From Gigaspora rosea (Eukaryota > Glomeromycota > Glomeromycetes > Diversisporales > Gigasporaceae): a DNA stretch of 64,000 nucleotides. The position numbers and the translations under genes were made by a program. This document shows, in pieces, positions 1 through 12,594 of this stretch (the stretch's first letter is position 1; each line of letters starts with the position of its first letter). Location: the NCBI GenBank assembly GCA_003550325.1, contig QKWP01000225.1, forward strand, positions 109,106 through 173,105, written 5' to 3'. The notes beneath the pieces were generated by a model, which was given only the letters and a program-made list of their open reading frames with translations, had not been told where the DNA came from and did no database searches.

Positions 1-95
1 GTAGAAAAAACCAAACTTGGATATAGGTTCATGTGATTATCACTTTATTTCTCTAATTATGAAAAACGTAATACATACAAAATAATTATATAGTA

Positions 96-1390
96 TTACT
101 TTCTATGTTTCTTTGATTTCTTCTTTTTTTCTTTTTTCTTATTTGATCGCTTCTTTGATTTCTTTTCTTTTCCATTTTTCTTCTTTGTATTTTTACTAGT
201 ATCACTATTATCGTCACTATCATTATTATCATCATCTTCATTATTATCATTACCTTCATTGCTTTTTTCTGAATCATAGATCGGAATATTCTCAATAGGA
301 AAGTTTAATTTCTTAAGAGCTTCATTAGTTAAACACCAAGTAGGAGTACCAAAAGGTGGAAAACAGGTTTGCTGAATATATTTTTGACTTGTAATTCTCA
401 ATCTTTTTAAAGCTGGCTGTTTTTTGCGTAATAACTCAACAACTGGATTAATTCAATTATGTAATAAATTTAAAAGCTTGTAAAAAATAATAATTATATA
501 AATTAATATTCAAATATTTAAATATAAATATTCACTATATAGGAATTTGTCAAACCAACTATAACTATAGTAGAAAATTTACTTGCAGCATTAGATCGCC
601 ACTATTTATTATAAATGTATATAGATGTTTTTTTTTGATAGTTATAATCTTCTGAATCTGTTTCTTCCCACTCTTCTGAATGATATCACTGTCTTTTAAT
701 ATTGCTACCAAATCACTTTGTGGATACTTCATGATATGAGGATCCTTCATAGCAAGTAAATAGTCTACAGCACTTACTCTTCTTTGTTTTTTCTAATAAA
801 TAATTTAATTTAAATAAAAATTATATGTAAACTCTAAAGCTATACTATGTACTAATACTTACGTCTTTTACCATTGAATTTTTTGCTTTTCTTCTTCTGT
901 TTCTTTCAACTTGCTTATCACCTTGTTTTCTAATATTAAATTCACAATGATGTGCACGCCACCTTCCATACAACATTTTAAGAAGTTCCTGTTGTAATAC
1001 ATTATACTTTTTGTTAACTTTTTTGCATAATGCAGGAAGTAATTTAGTTATAATATCATTTTTTTGATCAGCCCAGGTAAGCTTTTCATCAATATAGTAA
1101 ATATCCTTAAGAGCAGAATCACACCAAATGAATACTTCTTTTGTAAAAAATATTTAATAAAGGTAAATATTTTAATATATATATAAATACAAAATAAAAA
1201 TAATACTTTCTTTGATTCACTCATATGACTCAGAATCCAAATATTCTATTGTTTTTTTATTTTCAAAGAAGCAGACAGTAAAGATGAAGAAGTAGATAAA
1301 GAAGTTAAAGAAGGCACTGAAGAGGAGGAAGAAGAGCTACTAGTGGATGTTTCGCTTTCATGATCACTTTCACTCTCAGATGTTTCGTTT
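96..1390 (-). CDS. Unrecognised multi-exon gene, lysine-rich C-terminus
   Basis: I do not recognise this family. On the minus strand at least three coding blocks follow one another. The first (about 1390-1250) is a Glu/Ser block ending in a long serine run. The second (about 1150-861) carries EVFIWCDSALKDIYYIDEKL and a basic RNRRRKAKNSM tail, and ends at a clean GTAAGT donor. The third (about 792-583) contains MKDPHIMKYPQSDLVAILKD and ends at a GTAAAT donor. The last block (about 442-96) ends in a very acidic Asp/Asn stretch followed by a poly-Lys tail of nuclear-localisation type and a stop. Exon boundaries are approximate and the start codon is not fixed; the phase between the last two blocks does not join with the simplest acceptor. 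It could be a host gene or the tail of an old repeat-encoded protein. Splice signals and biased composition argue for real coding; the function is unknown. Confidence 0.4.
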
Positions 1391-1667
1391 TTTTATTTTG
1401 CTTTTTTTTATTCTTCATTTCTATAATCACAAAAGTATAAAAATAAATTTAAAAATAAGCTTTTTATCAAAAGTACTATGATTCTATATTTATTCTTTAA
1501 ACAATATAAAACTAAGTATAAATATAATTATATATATATACCTCTTAAAATGATAAATGATTGCAAAGAACCTAGTGTCCAAGACATATTATTTATATCA
1601 AGAAAGAATAAAAGTGCTTGATGGTTTCAAGTTACACCACAAAAAAAATATTCTTGTGACCCAACAA

Positions 1668-1752
1668 CTCTTGTCAAACGAAGTGAAAAAAAACAGACTC
1701 GTGTCAAACAAAGTGAAAAAAACGAACTCGTGTCAAACAAAGTGAAAAAAAA
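1668..1752. repeat. Three-copy tandem repeat of about 29 bp
   Basis: The unit CTCGTGTCAAACAAAGTG followed by a run of A occurs three times with small changes. It produces a short spurious open frame. The rest of 1400-2030 is AT-rich with no gene seen. Confidence 0.7.
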
Positions 1753-2030
1753 TCAGTAAGAAAAAAATACTATTCATCAAAATAAAAAGTTTGTTTATGT
1801 TACACCACAAAAGAGGAGCTTGACAATCTCATATTTAAAAAAAATAGTATCTATCAGAAACTAAAAAAAATATTCTGGTAGGACTAATATTTAATTGACA
1901 AAGTACAAAAGAGAAGAAAAAAGAATAGTGTATCAATTTTTTTTTAAAGTTTATTTATGTTTCACAAGATATTTAACTAGCATCTGGTACCCGATAGCTA
2001 TAAATGAGTAATACGAATAGTATAGCCTAT

Positions 2031-2565
2031 TAGAGTAGTAACTCAACTAAGTAAATCAAAATTATGTGATCTTTCACGTTATACAAATAAAAATCAATTT
2101 TAATTATATATTGATATCAATTTTTTAAAATTGATTACTTTAAAACAACGCAACTTAATGAAAACCCAATGAATTACTCACAAGTAACTTATTAAATATT
2201 GGAGAATAAAGTTATGCTTTCAGATTTTCTACTAACATATAAATTTTAATGATCGTCTTATAAAACGTAAAAAAAATTAGAATTTAAACGTACAAGTCGA
2301 AACTTTAATAGAATTTTTGCAAAAAATCGAGCGTAACTTTTTAGAGATAACTTCGGTGAAGAGTTTTCAATTAAAAGAAATTAGAAAAATAAGTGCAATA
2401 TCAAGGCGGGTTTTTTAGAATTTTGTGCGTTGCTTATTAATTAAATATATGTAATATGATATTTAATCGATTATTTTAAATTTATTGATTAAAATCTGAT
2501 CATAGTAAAATTATTATTAGTATTGCTAATATAATTTTGATTTACTTAGTTGAGTTACCACCCTA
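2031..2565. mobile_element. Non-autonomous DNA element with perfect 9-bp target duplication (MULE-like)
   Basis: The left end reads TAGAGTAGTAACTCAACTAA and the right end, reverse-complemented, TAGGGTGGTAACTCAACTAA; the inverted match continues through AGTAAATCAAAATTAT, giving terminal repeats of over 30 bp. The nine bases ATAGCCTAT flank it exactly on both sides (2022-2030 and 2566-2574). A 9-bp duplication is the Mutator superfamily hallmark. The 535-bp element has no coding capacity. It must depend on a transposase from elsewhere; a MULE remnant lies at 55.9-56.9 kb, but no link is shown. Confidence 0.8.
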
Positions 2566-2574
2566 ATAGCCTAT

Positions 2575-4448
2575 GTATAAATATCAGAAATTAAAGATGA
2601 TGTAATATTGGGTTTATCAATTTTCTCACCAATTCCTATTGAACACATAGAAATTTGTATTTGATTGTACAAAATATAAATCATCAGATTTGAAATTTCA
2701 AATAACAGTACGAATGTCAAGTAATAAAATATACCATTAAAGAGATTAACAAGAAATATATATTATACTACAGAGAAGTTTTTGTTAGGACTCAAAAGAC
2801 AGGTTTGATTTTTTTGTAATTTATATTACACAGATCCTGTAATAGGTTTAGAACTTATGATAACAATAACAAAAAAATTTTATACCGATAAATTTACAAC
2901 TTTGGTGATCACACATATTTCACATATTTCTATCTGATCTACATAATCAATATGCGGCATAATTTTAAAAAATTTAAAACGTTTGTATAATTCGAATTGG
3001 AAGCAGTCAAATTTTTGGGTCTGTTGAAGCAGAAATATAAATCCTAAATAATCTCAAAACCCGGATCATATAATTGTTTTTACACGAGAAAATTATACAG
3101 CTTATTGTTTGTTTAAATAAACAAATTATACAGAACAATATATTCTATTGCATAAATCATATGACCCAGGTTTTTGAAGGTTGACAGCTTATATGATTTC
3201 TTAATACAGTAATTTAGATGCTTGATAAAATTGCTTATTTATGCATATCTAGTATATCTAGTATTTATTAATTTCGTGACTACTAATGGTTAAGGTATTG
3301 CCATGAGCCGTAAAGCTGCAATGCTATAAAGCCATAAAGCCATAAAGCCGTAATGCCGTAATGCCGTAATGCAGAAATACTATCGGCAATACCATTAGTT
3401 AAAATGCTGTACTGCATTATAATTTCCTTTAAATAATATACTATTAATATTTTTTCGAATTTGATTCTGTCGACTTCATTAATTTAGTATATATGATGAC
3501 TATGAAAAAAGGGTTTGTAGATCTAGGTTTTATTTTGACTTAAATGTTCAGATTTATTTTTTTGGCCAATTGACAAGTCTATAAGTCATTGAGAACGTCT
3601 TTAGGAGCTAAATGATTGGGAAATGACATCATTGTTAATAGCATTTATGGCTTATATAAGATAATACATGCCTGCATACATACATTTTAAATAACTTTTA
3701 TGCATACCGATTAATTAACGTAAATGAAATGCTTGTATAGCAAATAACATATTCATCAGCTTTCGGTTTGGAGTGACTGCATAGTTATTTAATTATAACA
3801 CTATAATATTATACTGTAGTTACGGCATTACGGCATATAATTTTTACTGCAATTAGATGCTATGCCGTAATTAATTCTACCACCATAATTCAGTAATTCT
3901 ACCAACTATAACCTATATGGTATTTGTTAATTTCGATATATAGCAATCAGATCTTCATAATTACTAAGTGTAATCTAAAAGATGCTGAATACTTTACAAA
4001 TTAACTAACTTATTCAAGTATTATAGCTGGAGGGAATATCCCGGGCCTCTGAAAAGTATGAAAGTATTATAGTAGGAGGCCTACTAATAATTAATTATGC
4101 AATTAATTGATTGATGGCATAGCTACAATTAATTAATTATATTAATTAAATTAAATATATAATAACTATAATAAATATTTGTATATTTACTAATCTCGAT
4201 ATATTTTAAATGATAATTTTATATATATAAAGAAATCAATTGAATATTTGCAAACCTCCTCTCAAAAACAATATGTTATTTACTAAATTAACTGATAAAT
4301 AGCATATGATTACATAATTAACAATTATTCACAATTGGGCAGCCCCCAAAATGCTGTTATACAAGCCTATATAATATACAATTACAATCGGACAAATTAA
4401 TTGTCAATTGTATATATGAACTTGTATAACTGCACTTTGGAAGGACCG
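2575..4448. other. Gene-free AT-rich stretch with small inverted-repeat elements
   Basis: No gene seen. About 3053-3177 is bounded by inverted ends around CCCGGATCATATAATT and AAATCATATGACCCAGG, with an inner palindrome at TTGTTTGTTTAAATAAACAA; it looks like a short MITE. At 3820-3870 a second patch of the GCCGTAAT repeat family occurs. The remainder holds nothing I can name. Confidence 0.4.
3285..3415. repeat. GCCGTAAT microrepeat inside a small inverted-repeat frame
   Basis: Units of 8-10 bp of the form GCCATAAA/GCCGTAAT repeat from about 3308 to 3372. The patch is framed by AATGGTTAAGGTATTGCC and GGCAATACCATTAGTTA in inverted orientation. Related patches occur at 3820-3870, 12720-12800 and 19880-19960, so it is a dispersed family rather than local slippage. 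Confidence 0.55.
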
Positions 4449-4749
4449 CCCTAGTAGTGATTTAAGCTGGCTAAGGCAGCCATAGCTAAGCTGGCTTAGC
4501 TGGTTATGCCAGCCAATATAATGTGATTGGCTGGCTAATGCAGCTAAAAGCCAACTAAAGTATTCTAAAAAGGAAAATAAATATAGGCCAAATAACCTGA
4601 AATGCTCCAAATGCAGCCCATTAGCCAGCCGTTAGCATTTTTTTTGTTTTTTATATGTTTTTTTTGCTATTAGCTAGCTGTTTAACCTATGATTTAGTCA
4701 GCTGGCTAAGCCAGCTGACTAAAACCATGTGGCTTAAATCACTACCCTG
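4449..4749. mobile_element. MITE with GCTGGCT-rich ends
   Basis: The left end TAGTAGTGATTTAAGCTGGC matches the reverse complement of the right end (GGCTTAAATCACTACCCTG) over about 15 bp. Inside each end are repeated GCTGGCT/AGCCAGC heptamers in both orientations. The right end, read outward in reverse, starts CAGGGTAGTG, the kind of CAGGG terminus seen in hAT elements. I could not find a convincing target duplication. A related partial copy lies at 20475-20573. Confidence 0.55.
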
Positions 4750-5076
4750 ACCCATTCGATAATTTTTTAGCACCCTGGTAGGAGGTCTTTTAAACTATAC
4801 TATACAGTAGTAATATATTTGTACTAAAAATTTATATAAACATACTACTACTATCGTTATTTTTTCTATTTGAAAATTTTTTTAATATATTAAACTACGT
4901 ATCTTGTATTATAATGAGTGTGTTTGATTAGCATAAATACATTCTATACTTTGGCCCATTAATTAAAGCACTTAAGAACATCCTATTCTGACAAAAACAA
5001 AATTTTAAACTGCATATAATTAGAGCTTAAATTTTAAACATAATTATTTTATTCATTATAAATTTCTTTTACTAAT

Positions 5077-8000
5077 ATGTATGCCAAAGAAATTGAAGTT
5101 TTGGATTTATTAAAAGCAAAAAGCAAAATTACAGTTAATAATAATCCTGATAAAGTTTCTGTAGCCGACTTATTAAAACCCAAACACAAGATAGTAGCTT
5201 ATAATAATCAAGCTGAAGTTTCTGTAGCTGATCTACTAAAACATAAGAGAGTAGCAAATAAAACTTCTTTAGCTGATTTATTAAAACATAAGAGAGTAGC
5301 AAATGAAACTTCTCTAGCTAATCTATTAAAAAGTAAGAAGGTGGCAAATGAAGCTTTTCTATTAAAACCTAAATATAAAAAAAAAAGCAGGCAAAACTTC
5401 TGTAGCTAGTTTACTAAAATCTAAACACAAAAAAATGGACAATAATTTTTCTGTAGCTGATCTATTAAAAAAGCCTAATAAGTGGTGTGTGTATATATGT
5501 AGTTGTAATCAATGCAATGGTATAGAAGTTGATCCCCGTACCCAAAAAGCTCATGCAGAAGACAAACGTCTGTGGAGTTCAAGTAAAGCACAAAAAAAGC
5601 AACAACAAATTGTTGCAGCAAGATACTCAAAAACTTTTGAAACTCATTTTATAACCAAAAAGCAGTCTCAAAGTATATTAATTAATAAAAACACTGTAGC
5701 CTATATTGATAATAATAATGATGATGCTATGCCTTATGATAATAGTGGGTCTTATGATGATAGTAGGTCTTATGATATTAGTGTACCTTACGATGATAGT
5801 ACCGGTATACCTTATGATGATAGTGTATCTTATGATGATAGTGTACCTTATGATGGTAATATATCATACGATAATAGTGTACCTTATGATAATGGTGGGC
5901 CTTATGATAATATCGATATTGCACCTTATAATAATACAATTTATACTATGTTAAATAAAAATACTGAACAAAATATGTCTTCAGATTCAATTAAAGATTT
6001 ATTAATCTTTAGACCTAGAACTACATATTTTCAAACTCCCAAGTCATCTAAAAATATTCAAGTACCCAATATATGCAGTAATGAAAATGCAGATAATAGT
6101 AATATTAAACCAAGCAGTGAAGATGAATCTATTTCAGATAATTTTTCTGAGGATGAAAATTGGGAGCTAGAACAAGATTAGTTTAAAATGAAGAATTATT
6201 TAAATCACCTGATATTGATAATGACAAATCTTTTATCATAAATGATTTAAATAATTCTTTGAATACAGAGATTATATTGTGGTTATTTAAATTTCAACAA
6301 AGATATTGGGTACCATATGTAGCACTCGAATCATTAATAAAATTTTTAGGAAAAATTTTTACGTATGCTGATAAATTACAATTGAAAAATTTTCCAACCT
6401 CACTATATATGGCAAAAAAATTTTTAGGAATTTTTCAGCCAAAGATATATATGGCTGCATGTACTAGCTGCCATAAGTTATATAGTACTAAAGAAATTAT
6501 CTCGTATAAAGAAAATGAAAAGGCTGCAGTAAAAAATTGTCAGCATGAAGAATATCCAAGCAACCCAATACACAGCTACCATAATAAGTGTAATAATGCA
6601 CTTTCTATACTTAAAAAATATAAGAAAAAAAGATTGCAATACCTCGCATGCTCTATCCTAAACCAAGTATCTGACAGCAACTAAGCATGTTATATTAAAG
6701 ACCTGGTTTTGAAGATATGTTGCAACTATCAGGAACACCAAGAAATAATTCTGAAATTTATTCAGATATTTATGATGGAAATATATGGAAATCATTTCCT
6801 TTTGATGGTAGCAAGTTTTTTACAAAAGAAACTTCATATATGAACTTAGGACTTTTTTTTAATCTGACTGGTTCCAACCTTTTAAATATACACAACATAG
6901 CACTGGTCAATGTATGCATCCATTTGTAATCTTACTAGATCCGAGAGAAATAAGCCTGAAAATATTATTTATTTAGGCTTTTTACTAGGACCGAAAGAAG
7001 TAGAGTTAGAGTGTATTAACCATTACTTGGCCCCTATTGTAAATGAATGCCTAGAATTATGGAAAGGCTGGAAAGTACCACTACCTATCGACATTCTAAT
7101 GGCTTGGATATAAAAGTTGCTTTGATAATTGGGTCTTCAGATATACCTGCTACACGAAAGTTGTTTGGTCATAGATCTGCAGTAATGAAATGTCATAGAT
7201 ATGAGAAGCGTAGTACCTATAGTGAAAAATACAAAAAAACTCATTATGGAGGAATGCAAGAATATAGTAAATGGATACAACCTACAGATCTAGTATTACA
7301 TCGACAATATGCTCATGAATGGTTACAATGTAATTCTAAAACATCAAGAGAGGCTCATTTTAAAAAGCATGGTATACGATGGTCTGAGTTGCTTCGTCTT
7401 CAATATATGGATCCTATAAGATTTGCAGTAGTAGACCCGATGCATTGTCTTTTTCTTGGTGTTGCGAAATGGATTATTAAATCTATATTTGTAAAACAAG
7501 GAAAATTAATGATGGAACAACTTTGTATAGCACAAAATAGAATGAATAATATTGTTTTACCTTCTGATATTGGCAGAATTCCTTCTAAGATAGCAATTGG
7601 AGAAGATGGCTTTTCTAAACTAACTGCTGACCAATGGAAGACCTTTATTATGATTTATACTACTACTATCTTGTAGGATATGTTAAATGTTAGTAGTAGA
7701 AAATTTTTAGGCCATTTTGTTAGGGCCTGTAATCTTTTAGTATCAAGAATTGTTAATGAAGATGAACTTAAAGAAGCATATGAAAGGTTAAAAGATATGG
7801 CTCGTATTATAGAAAGTACTTATGGACCTGAATTTATTACAAGCAATATCCATCTTGCTCTTCATATTCCTGATTGCTGTCAGGATTATGGTTCTATAAA
7901 TAATTTTTGGCTTTTTCCATTTGAGAGACTTAATGGATATATAGGTAAGATGACTATCAAATGTCTAAAATATAAAGCATTTTTAAATTTCTTTTTTTTT

Positions 8001-8846
8001 ATTTGATTTTATTTTTGATTTTTAGGATCATAACCTAATAGCAACAGACAAATAGGGCCCGAACTGATGAAAATTTTTCTCAAAAATGCATCAGTAGATT
8101 ATCATTTAACACAAAATTGGACATCTGGTCTTCTGGACAATACTCTTCATTTAATTAAACCAAAAAAAGCTGTAGGTAGTTTAGCATTAACTAGCACAAT
8201 GGATAATAAAGAGTTGAAATATTTTTTATCTCTTAGACATCAGACATCTGTAGCTTTTAAGATATATGGTACTGAACCTATACCTGGCCGTATGCTTTCT
8301 CCCTCATATATGGGAGTCATTATGCCTTTAGAATTAAAAAAATTTTTGTATGAATGGTATAAAATATTATACAATGGTAAATATAGAAATATAGAAGAAT
8401 TCATGGACCCAGTAATAAATCAACATACAAAACTTCAAATTGGAGATGAAATATTTGGGTCAATGATATCAAGCTATAAAAATAACTCAATTATACTTGC
8501 AAAATGGAAAGCAAAAGGGGATGAAACAAGTGACATATATTCGGGTAAAGTACAATATTATTTTGAGCATACTCTTAGGCTTCCCCAAGGGCCAAAAACA
8601 CATCTTCTAGCATATATTAGATGGTACAAATGTGCATCTTCCTCTGCAACTCAGTTCAAACACAGCTTCATGAATTCTAAAGTATCAAATACTGAAATAT
8701 GGAAAACTGAACACTATAAAGAAGGTTATAATTCAATATTGCCTGTACATAGAATACTTTGTAGAGCTATAAAAATTAAATATCGTGTAGGAAATTCTGA
8801 AAATTATATATCTATTGTGCTGTTAAATAGAAAGTTCAACTTTTAA
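5077..8846 (+). pseudogene. Broken Tnp2/CACTA-like transposase
   Basis: A long plus-strand series of blocks in changing frames resembles the Tnp2-type transposases of EnSpm/CACTA-related elements. In order: repeated VSVADLLKPKHK-like units (5077-5460); a cysteine segment CSCNQCNGIEVDPRTQKAH; an acidic Tyr/Asp repeat; a FPTSLYMAKKFLGI and CTSCHKLYSTKEI block (about 6380-6500); PGFEDM and IYDGNIWKSF (about 6705-6790); GSSDIPATRKLFGH (about 7125); VVDPMHCLFLGVAKWI (about 7426); HIPDCCQDYG...FWLFPFERLNGYIGK (about 7864-7950); and a C-terminal region to 8846. Frame changes occur near 6180, 6700, 6930 and 7080, and an in-frame TAG at 7674 lies between two blocks that continue in the same frame. Some frame changes could be introns, but not all. 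No CACTA-type termini were found. The stop at 8844 ends the last block. Confidence 0.7.
5728..5925 (+). repeat. 18-bp in-frame minisatellite encoding [PS]YDDSx
   Basis: Inside the transposase pseudogene an 18-bp unit (CCTTATGATGATAGTGTA and variants) repeats about ten times, keeping frame and encoding a Pro/Ser-Tyr-Asp-Asp/Asn-Ser hexapeptide. It looks like slippage expansion of a low-complexity linker between the cysteine segment and the conserved transposase blocks. Confidence 0.75.
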
Positions 8847-8849
8847 TAA

Positions 8850-10729
8850 AATAAAGATTTTATAATCTATACTGGCTAATAGCCTATAATTTTCTTATAT
8901 TCAAAAACTAAATTAATACTAATAAGTTAAATAAGAGCCTATTTCAAATATTTTAATTTGCAAGTAATTATCTATTTACAAGCTAATGATTGTAAATAAA
9001 AAACTAAATAAACTAACAAGTTACATGCCTGCACATGCTCTGGAAGCTTTTTTTAAATTAATTTAAAAGATAAGTCAAAAACAGTAATTAGTTAAAGTAT
9101 GCAGTAATTGCAAGTTTATATAGTACCATATTTTCACAAAATAATGACTACCTGTACATTATTTTGAGAACATGCCTGTTAATTAGAGTATTGTAACAAA
9201 TTAAAAATTAATTTTCAAATTGTAACCAATTTTCTTATCTGTATTATTTCCCGATATAAATAATTTATACTAAAATAGTAACAATAGGTGGCTTGGTAGC
9301 TTAATTATATGAATATCATTTTAGCGACTATATGTATGTAGTTGCCAAGAAAGCATAGCCAGGGTGAAATAAATGTCACTAAGTAAACGTAGCAGTTACT
9401 AAGTAAGTAGTAAACATAACCATCCATGTATCCATGTAGTTAGAATTCAAAATATATATAGAGACCTCTAGTTCAAAACCAAGAAAAGTTGATTAGTTCT
9501 ATTGTCACTAAATAAAGACTTCTCTTATTATTATTAAATAAAACCTATTTTTCTTTGAATATTGAAATTATACTTATCTTTGAATCAACTTGTAACTTTA
9601 ATAACCCTTTTTATAACTCAATTCGACATACTGATTTGACTTGTAACCTCAGATTGGCTTTGTTAAGACTCTAATTAGATATACTCTGTTGTGTTAATTA
9701 TTAGAAATTGTGCATGTGATTCATATCGGCCTACCGAATGATCTATAGTAAAGTCTTTTAGTTTAACTTTCTATCTGATAAACATTAACTCTTTTAGTTT
9801 TTTCAGTATTGGCTAGTCCTTTTAAAAGCAACAATATTCTTTCAGAAAAACTCCTGCACCTGTTGAAAATTCTCAAACTTATCTACATTAACTCCTTTTG
9901 GATATCACCTGATCAGAATCTGGTCAAATTTCGCCTAAACCTATGATATGATACCCATTTCGATCCCACTATTCATTTACATAATATCTTTTTATTATTA
10001 TTCTTATTGATATCACTGTAATGATATTCCTATATTAGCATCACTAGCATTTGCGTTTTATTATTATTAGATGATTTAGTGATAAATCATTTTTTCAGCC
10101 TCCACATAACATATAGCTGCCTCTACTTCTAGCTTCAATACTTATTTATATCTCTCTCTTTTCATACACAATTGGAGTGTAAATTGGCACTATTGTCTAT
10201 ATTGTTTTACTCACTTTTCCAATTAAAGTTACAGTATGTGACATGGGTATTATATCAAAACAAGAATTTATTTTTTAATAGACTTATTTTTCAAGTAATA
10301 ATAACTGTGCCAAGAGAAAGCTTGGTGCTTATATTACAGATATAGTATATATGGAATATGTGTTATTTAGAGAAGGTATTGGTATTATTTTGAAGCCTGC
10401 ATACACTTTAAAGGTGAGCAATTTTCTTAATAATACCCATGCCCATTATTTTGCAAAAATGCTGTAATAATTTTTTGTAATACCATTCATAGGCATTTAT
10501 ATAATCTATTTTTTATATGTATATAATATTTACAAAATTAAAAAAACACAACTTAAATATATAAAAATTTTATTAATTTTTTCTATATTAAAAATACATA
10601 TTTATAAAAATATACAATAAATAATATATATATATTTTAATTATAAATTAGATTCTGCACTTAATCCATTTCTAGCATGTGATAAATCTAAAAATAATAA
10701 TAATAATTAATTTTATTTATATTTAGGAT
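8850..10729. other. Gene-free spacer, possible old LTR
   Basis: No coding region seen. Around 9290-9710 there is a TATATATAGAGACC box and, about 80 bp on, CTAAATAAAGACTTC, the TATA-then-polyadenylation order of an LTR; termini are not clear, so this is weak. The stretch separates the transposase and dioxygenase pseudogenes, which face each other. Confidence 0.25.
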
Positions 10730-12594
10730 TTAATATTTAATATTATATATTTTCTTACCAATACGTTCTTTTCTGCAATCTGAAGATTGTGGAGGGATTT
10801 TCACCTGAGACAGCTTAGGTTTTAAAAGCCTAGTCTCTTTATTTAACTTACTTGCAACCTCAAGGTATTGCCTACGAATTTTCTTATAAACCCTATTACC
10901 ATCTGCATCTCTATCTATACCATATTTAAGATCTTGGTATTCTTGAGTAAAGTACCGTAAATGATGAAAAAAGGAGCTATACACAAAATATACTACACTA
11001 TAACGAATTCCACTTGTTACAGGAAAATTACTATGAAAAAGCAAGCGGGAGGAAAATACTATAACATGCCCAGGTCTAAGCAGAACAATTATTTTTAATT
11101 GAGGAAAGCAAATTTACCTCCTTTAAAATCACCAAGAGCAACAAGACAACAAAGACTATTTGGCTTATCATTTTTATCCCAATGATAGTCACTTATGGTA
11201 TTATAGTTAATGGATATCATTGGGAAAACCCCGAATGGTCTAGGTGCAAACGGACCCCATTTTAACATACTTAATTTTTCATACAAATTCCCATAGTTTT
11301 TTTGAAAAAATTCATTGATACAATTTGACAAAGGAACAAGGTCACTTAGTAACTTATTAACACATTTTAAATATTCAATATTGTGACTGCTTGCAGTATT
11401 TGAACTTACATAAGGGAGGAGATTATTTGAAGTAAACACGCCAAAGTGTTCAACAAAATTTTACCAAAAACTTTTACTTCTATGGGACGGATCAGTTAAT
11501 GTATGAAAATAATAATGATTAATGGCCTCAGTAGCTTTATTTATAGCATCTACATTCTCTAGTAAATCTAGATGAAGCAGAGTCCTGTTGTCTTTGTCTA
11601 CAATATACTCAGGTTTTACAATATAATGTAATCCTTTAGTAGTTTTTAAATTACGCACCAACCTAAGCATATTGTCCTTTTTAATATATGGGGGCTGTTA
11701 GTACAGATAATTCATTGTTATTACTGGTACTAATATCTAAAGTATGTTTTAGGTTTTGCCACTTCAAACGGAGATGTTGCCTTACTTGCTGCCTTAGAAT
11801 TTTTCCCTTAAACCCAAGCCATTTTCCTAGTGCAATCCTTATATTTTTATCTAATTTAAATACAGAAGTATTTAAATTATTAGAATTAATAATGTCTCTA
11901 TTTACTATTGTAAGAAATTCTGCAGGTATCTCAAACGAATCAAGAGTATTATTATTTTCTTTTGCTTCATGAATCAAGGTCTCAACCAACAGGTCTATTG
12001 TAGACATTTCATGCATAGCTTTAATGTTTGTAGATGATATATTATCTAATGGGCAAAGGGGAACACTCTTCCATTCTTTTTCAATATAATATATCTTGTC
12101 TTTTGTACGTAGTCCACGGGTGGCTTTCTGGGTTCTATGCTAATAATATTATATAATTGTTAAATTATGAACAAATAAATAAAAAATATGTAGTGTATAG
12201 GTTATTCATTTGCGGACTGAGCAATACCCTTGTTTAAGTACTATGCCATCAAATAATGATTATCAGCCCATTTAGTCTAATAACATACATTAGTCAGAGG
12301 CCCTAGTTGTTATTACAACAATTTTTTGCATAACTAAGTATACATGTACAGATAACTAGGTAATTGTTCTATCAACACAAAAAAACCTAGCACTAGCAGT
12401 ATATAGTAAAAATTAGAGGTGATATATACCCAGTTGGGGTCAAAAAAAATATTTTTAAAAGATAATATGGGTTCCTTCTCTCGCCTTCTGGGTTCCTCCT
12501 CCAGCTTGGGTTCCTCCTCCAGCTTGGGAGCCTCCTCCAGCTTGGGTTCCTTCTTCAGCCTTCTTTTTTTATTATAGCGATTATGATGAGACAT
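10730..12594 (-). pseudogene. TET/JBP-like 2-oxoglutarate/Fe(II) dioxygenase, broken
   Basis: Reading down the minus strand from an ATG at 12594, exon 1 has a basic start and EPKLEE repeats and ends at 12430 (GTATAT donor); exon 2 opens at 12139 after TTAG, in phase. The catalytic core matches the double-stranded beta-helix dioxygenase pattern of the TET/JBP group: iron-binding His-x-Asp in DYHWDKND (about 11184-11176), LVALGDFKGGKF, LRPGHVIVFSSRLLFHSN with the distal His (about 11035), and the 2-oxoglutarate-binding Arg in TSGIRYSVVYF (about 11005). Enzymes of this fold oxidise 5-methylcytosine or thymine in DNA. The frame is broken by a shift near 11685 (C run), an in-frame TAA near 11461 and a shift near 11100 inside GGKF-AF/PQL. 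All predicted catalytic residues survive. Assignment to TET/JBP rather than another 2OG-Fe(II) family rests on motif spacing from memory. Confidence 0.6.

Noticed and set aside
86-295. Met/Ile/Lys-rich minus frame
   Set aside because: It is the out-of-frame shadow of the acidic/Lys-rich tail of the unrecognised gene ending at 96.
1557-1745. 62-residue plus frame
   Set aside because: Created by the 29-bp tandem repeat; no motif, no splice context.
4740-4750. CACTACCC as a CACTA transposon terminus for the Tnp2-like gene
   Set aside because: It is the outer end of the MITE 4449-4749, whose other end is its inverted match; no TAGTG partner is seen beyond 8846.
5706-5954. Met/Ile-rich plus frame
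   Set aside because: Alternate frame of the 18-bp coding minisatellite.
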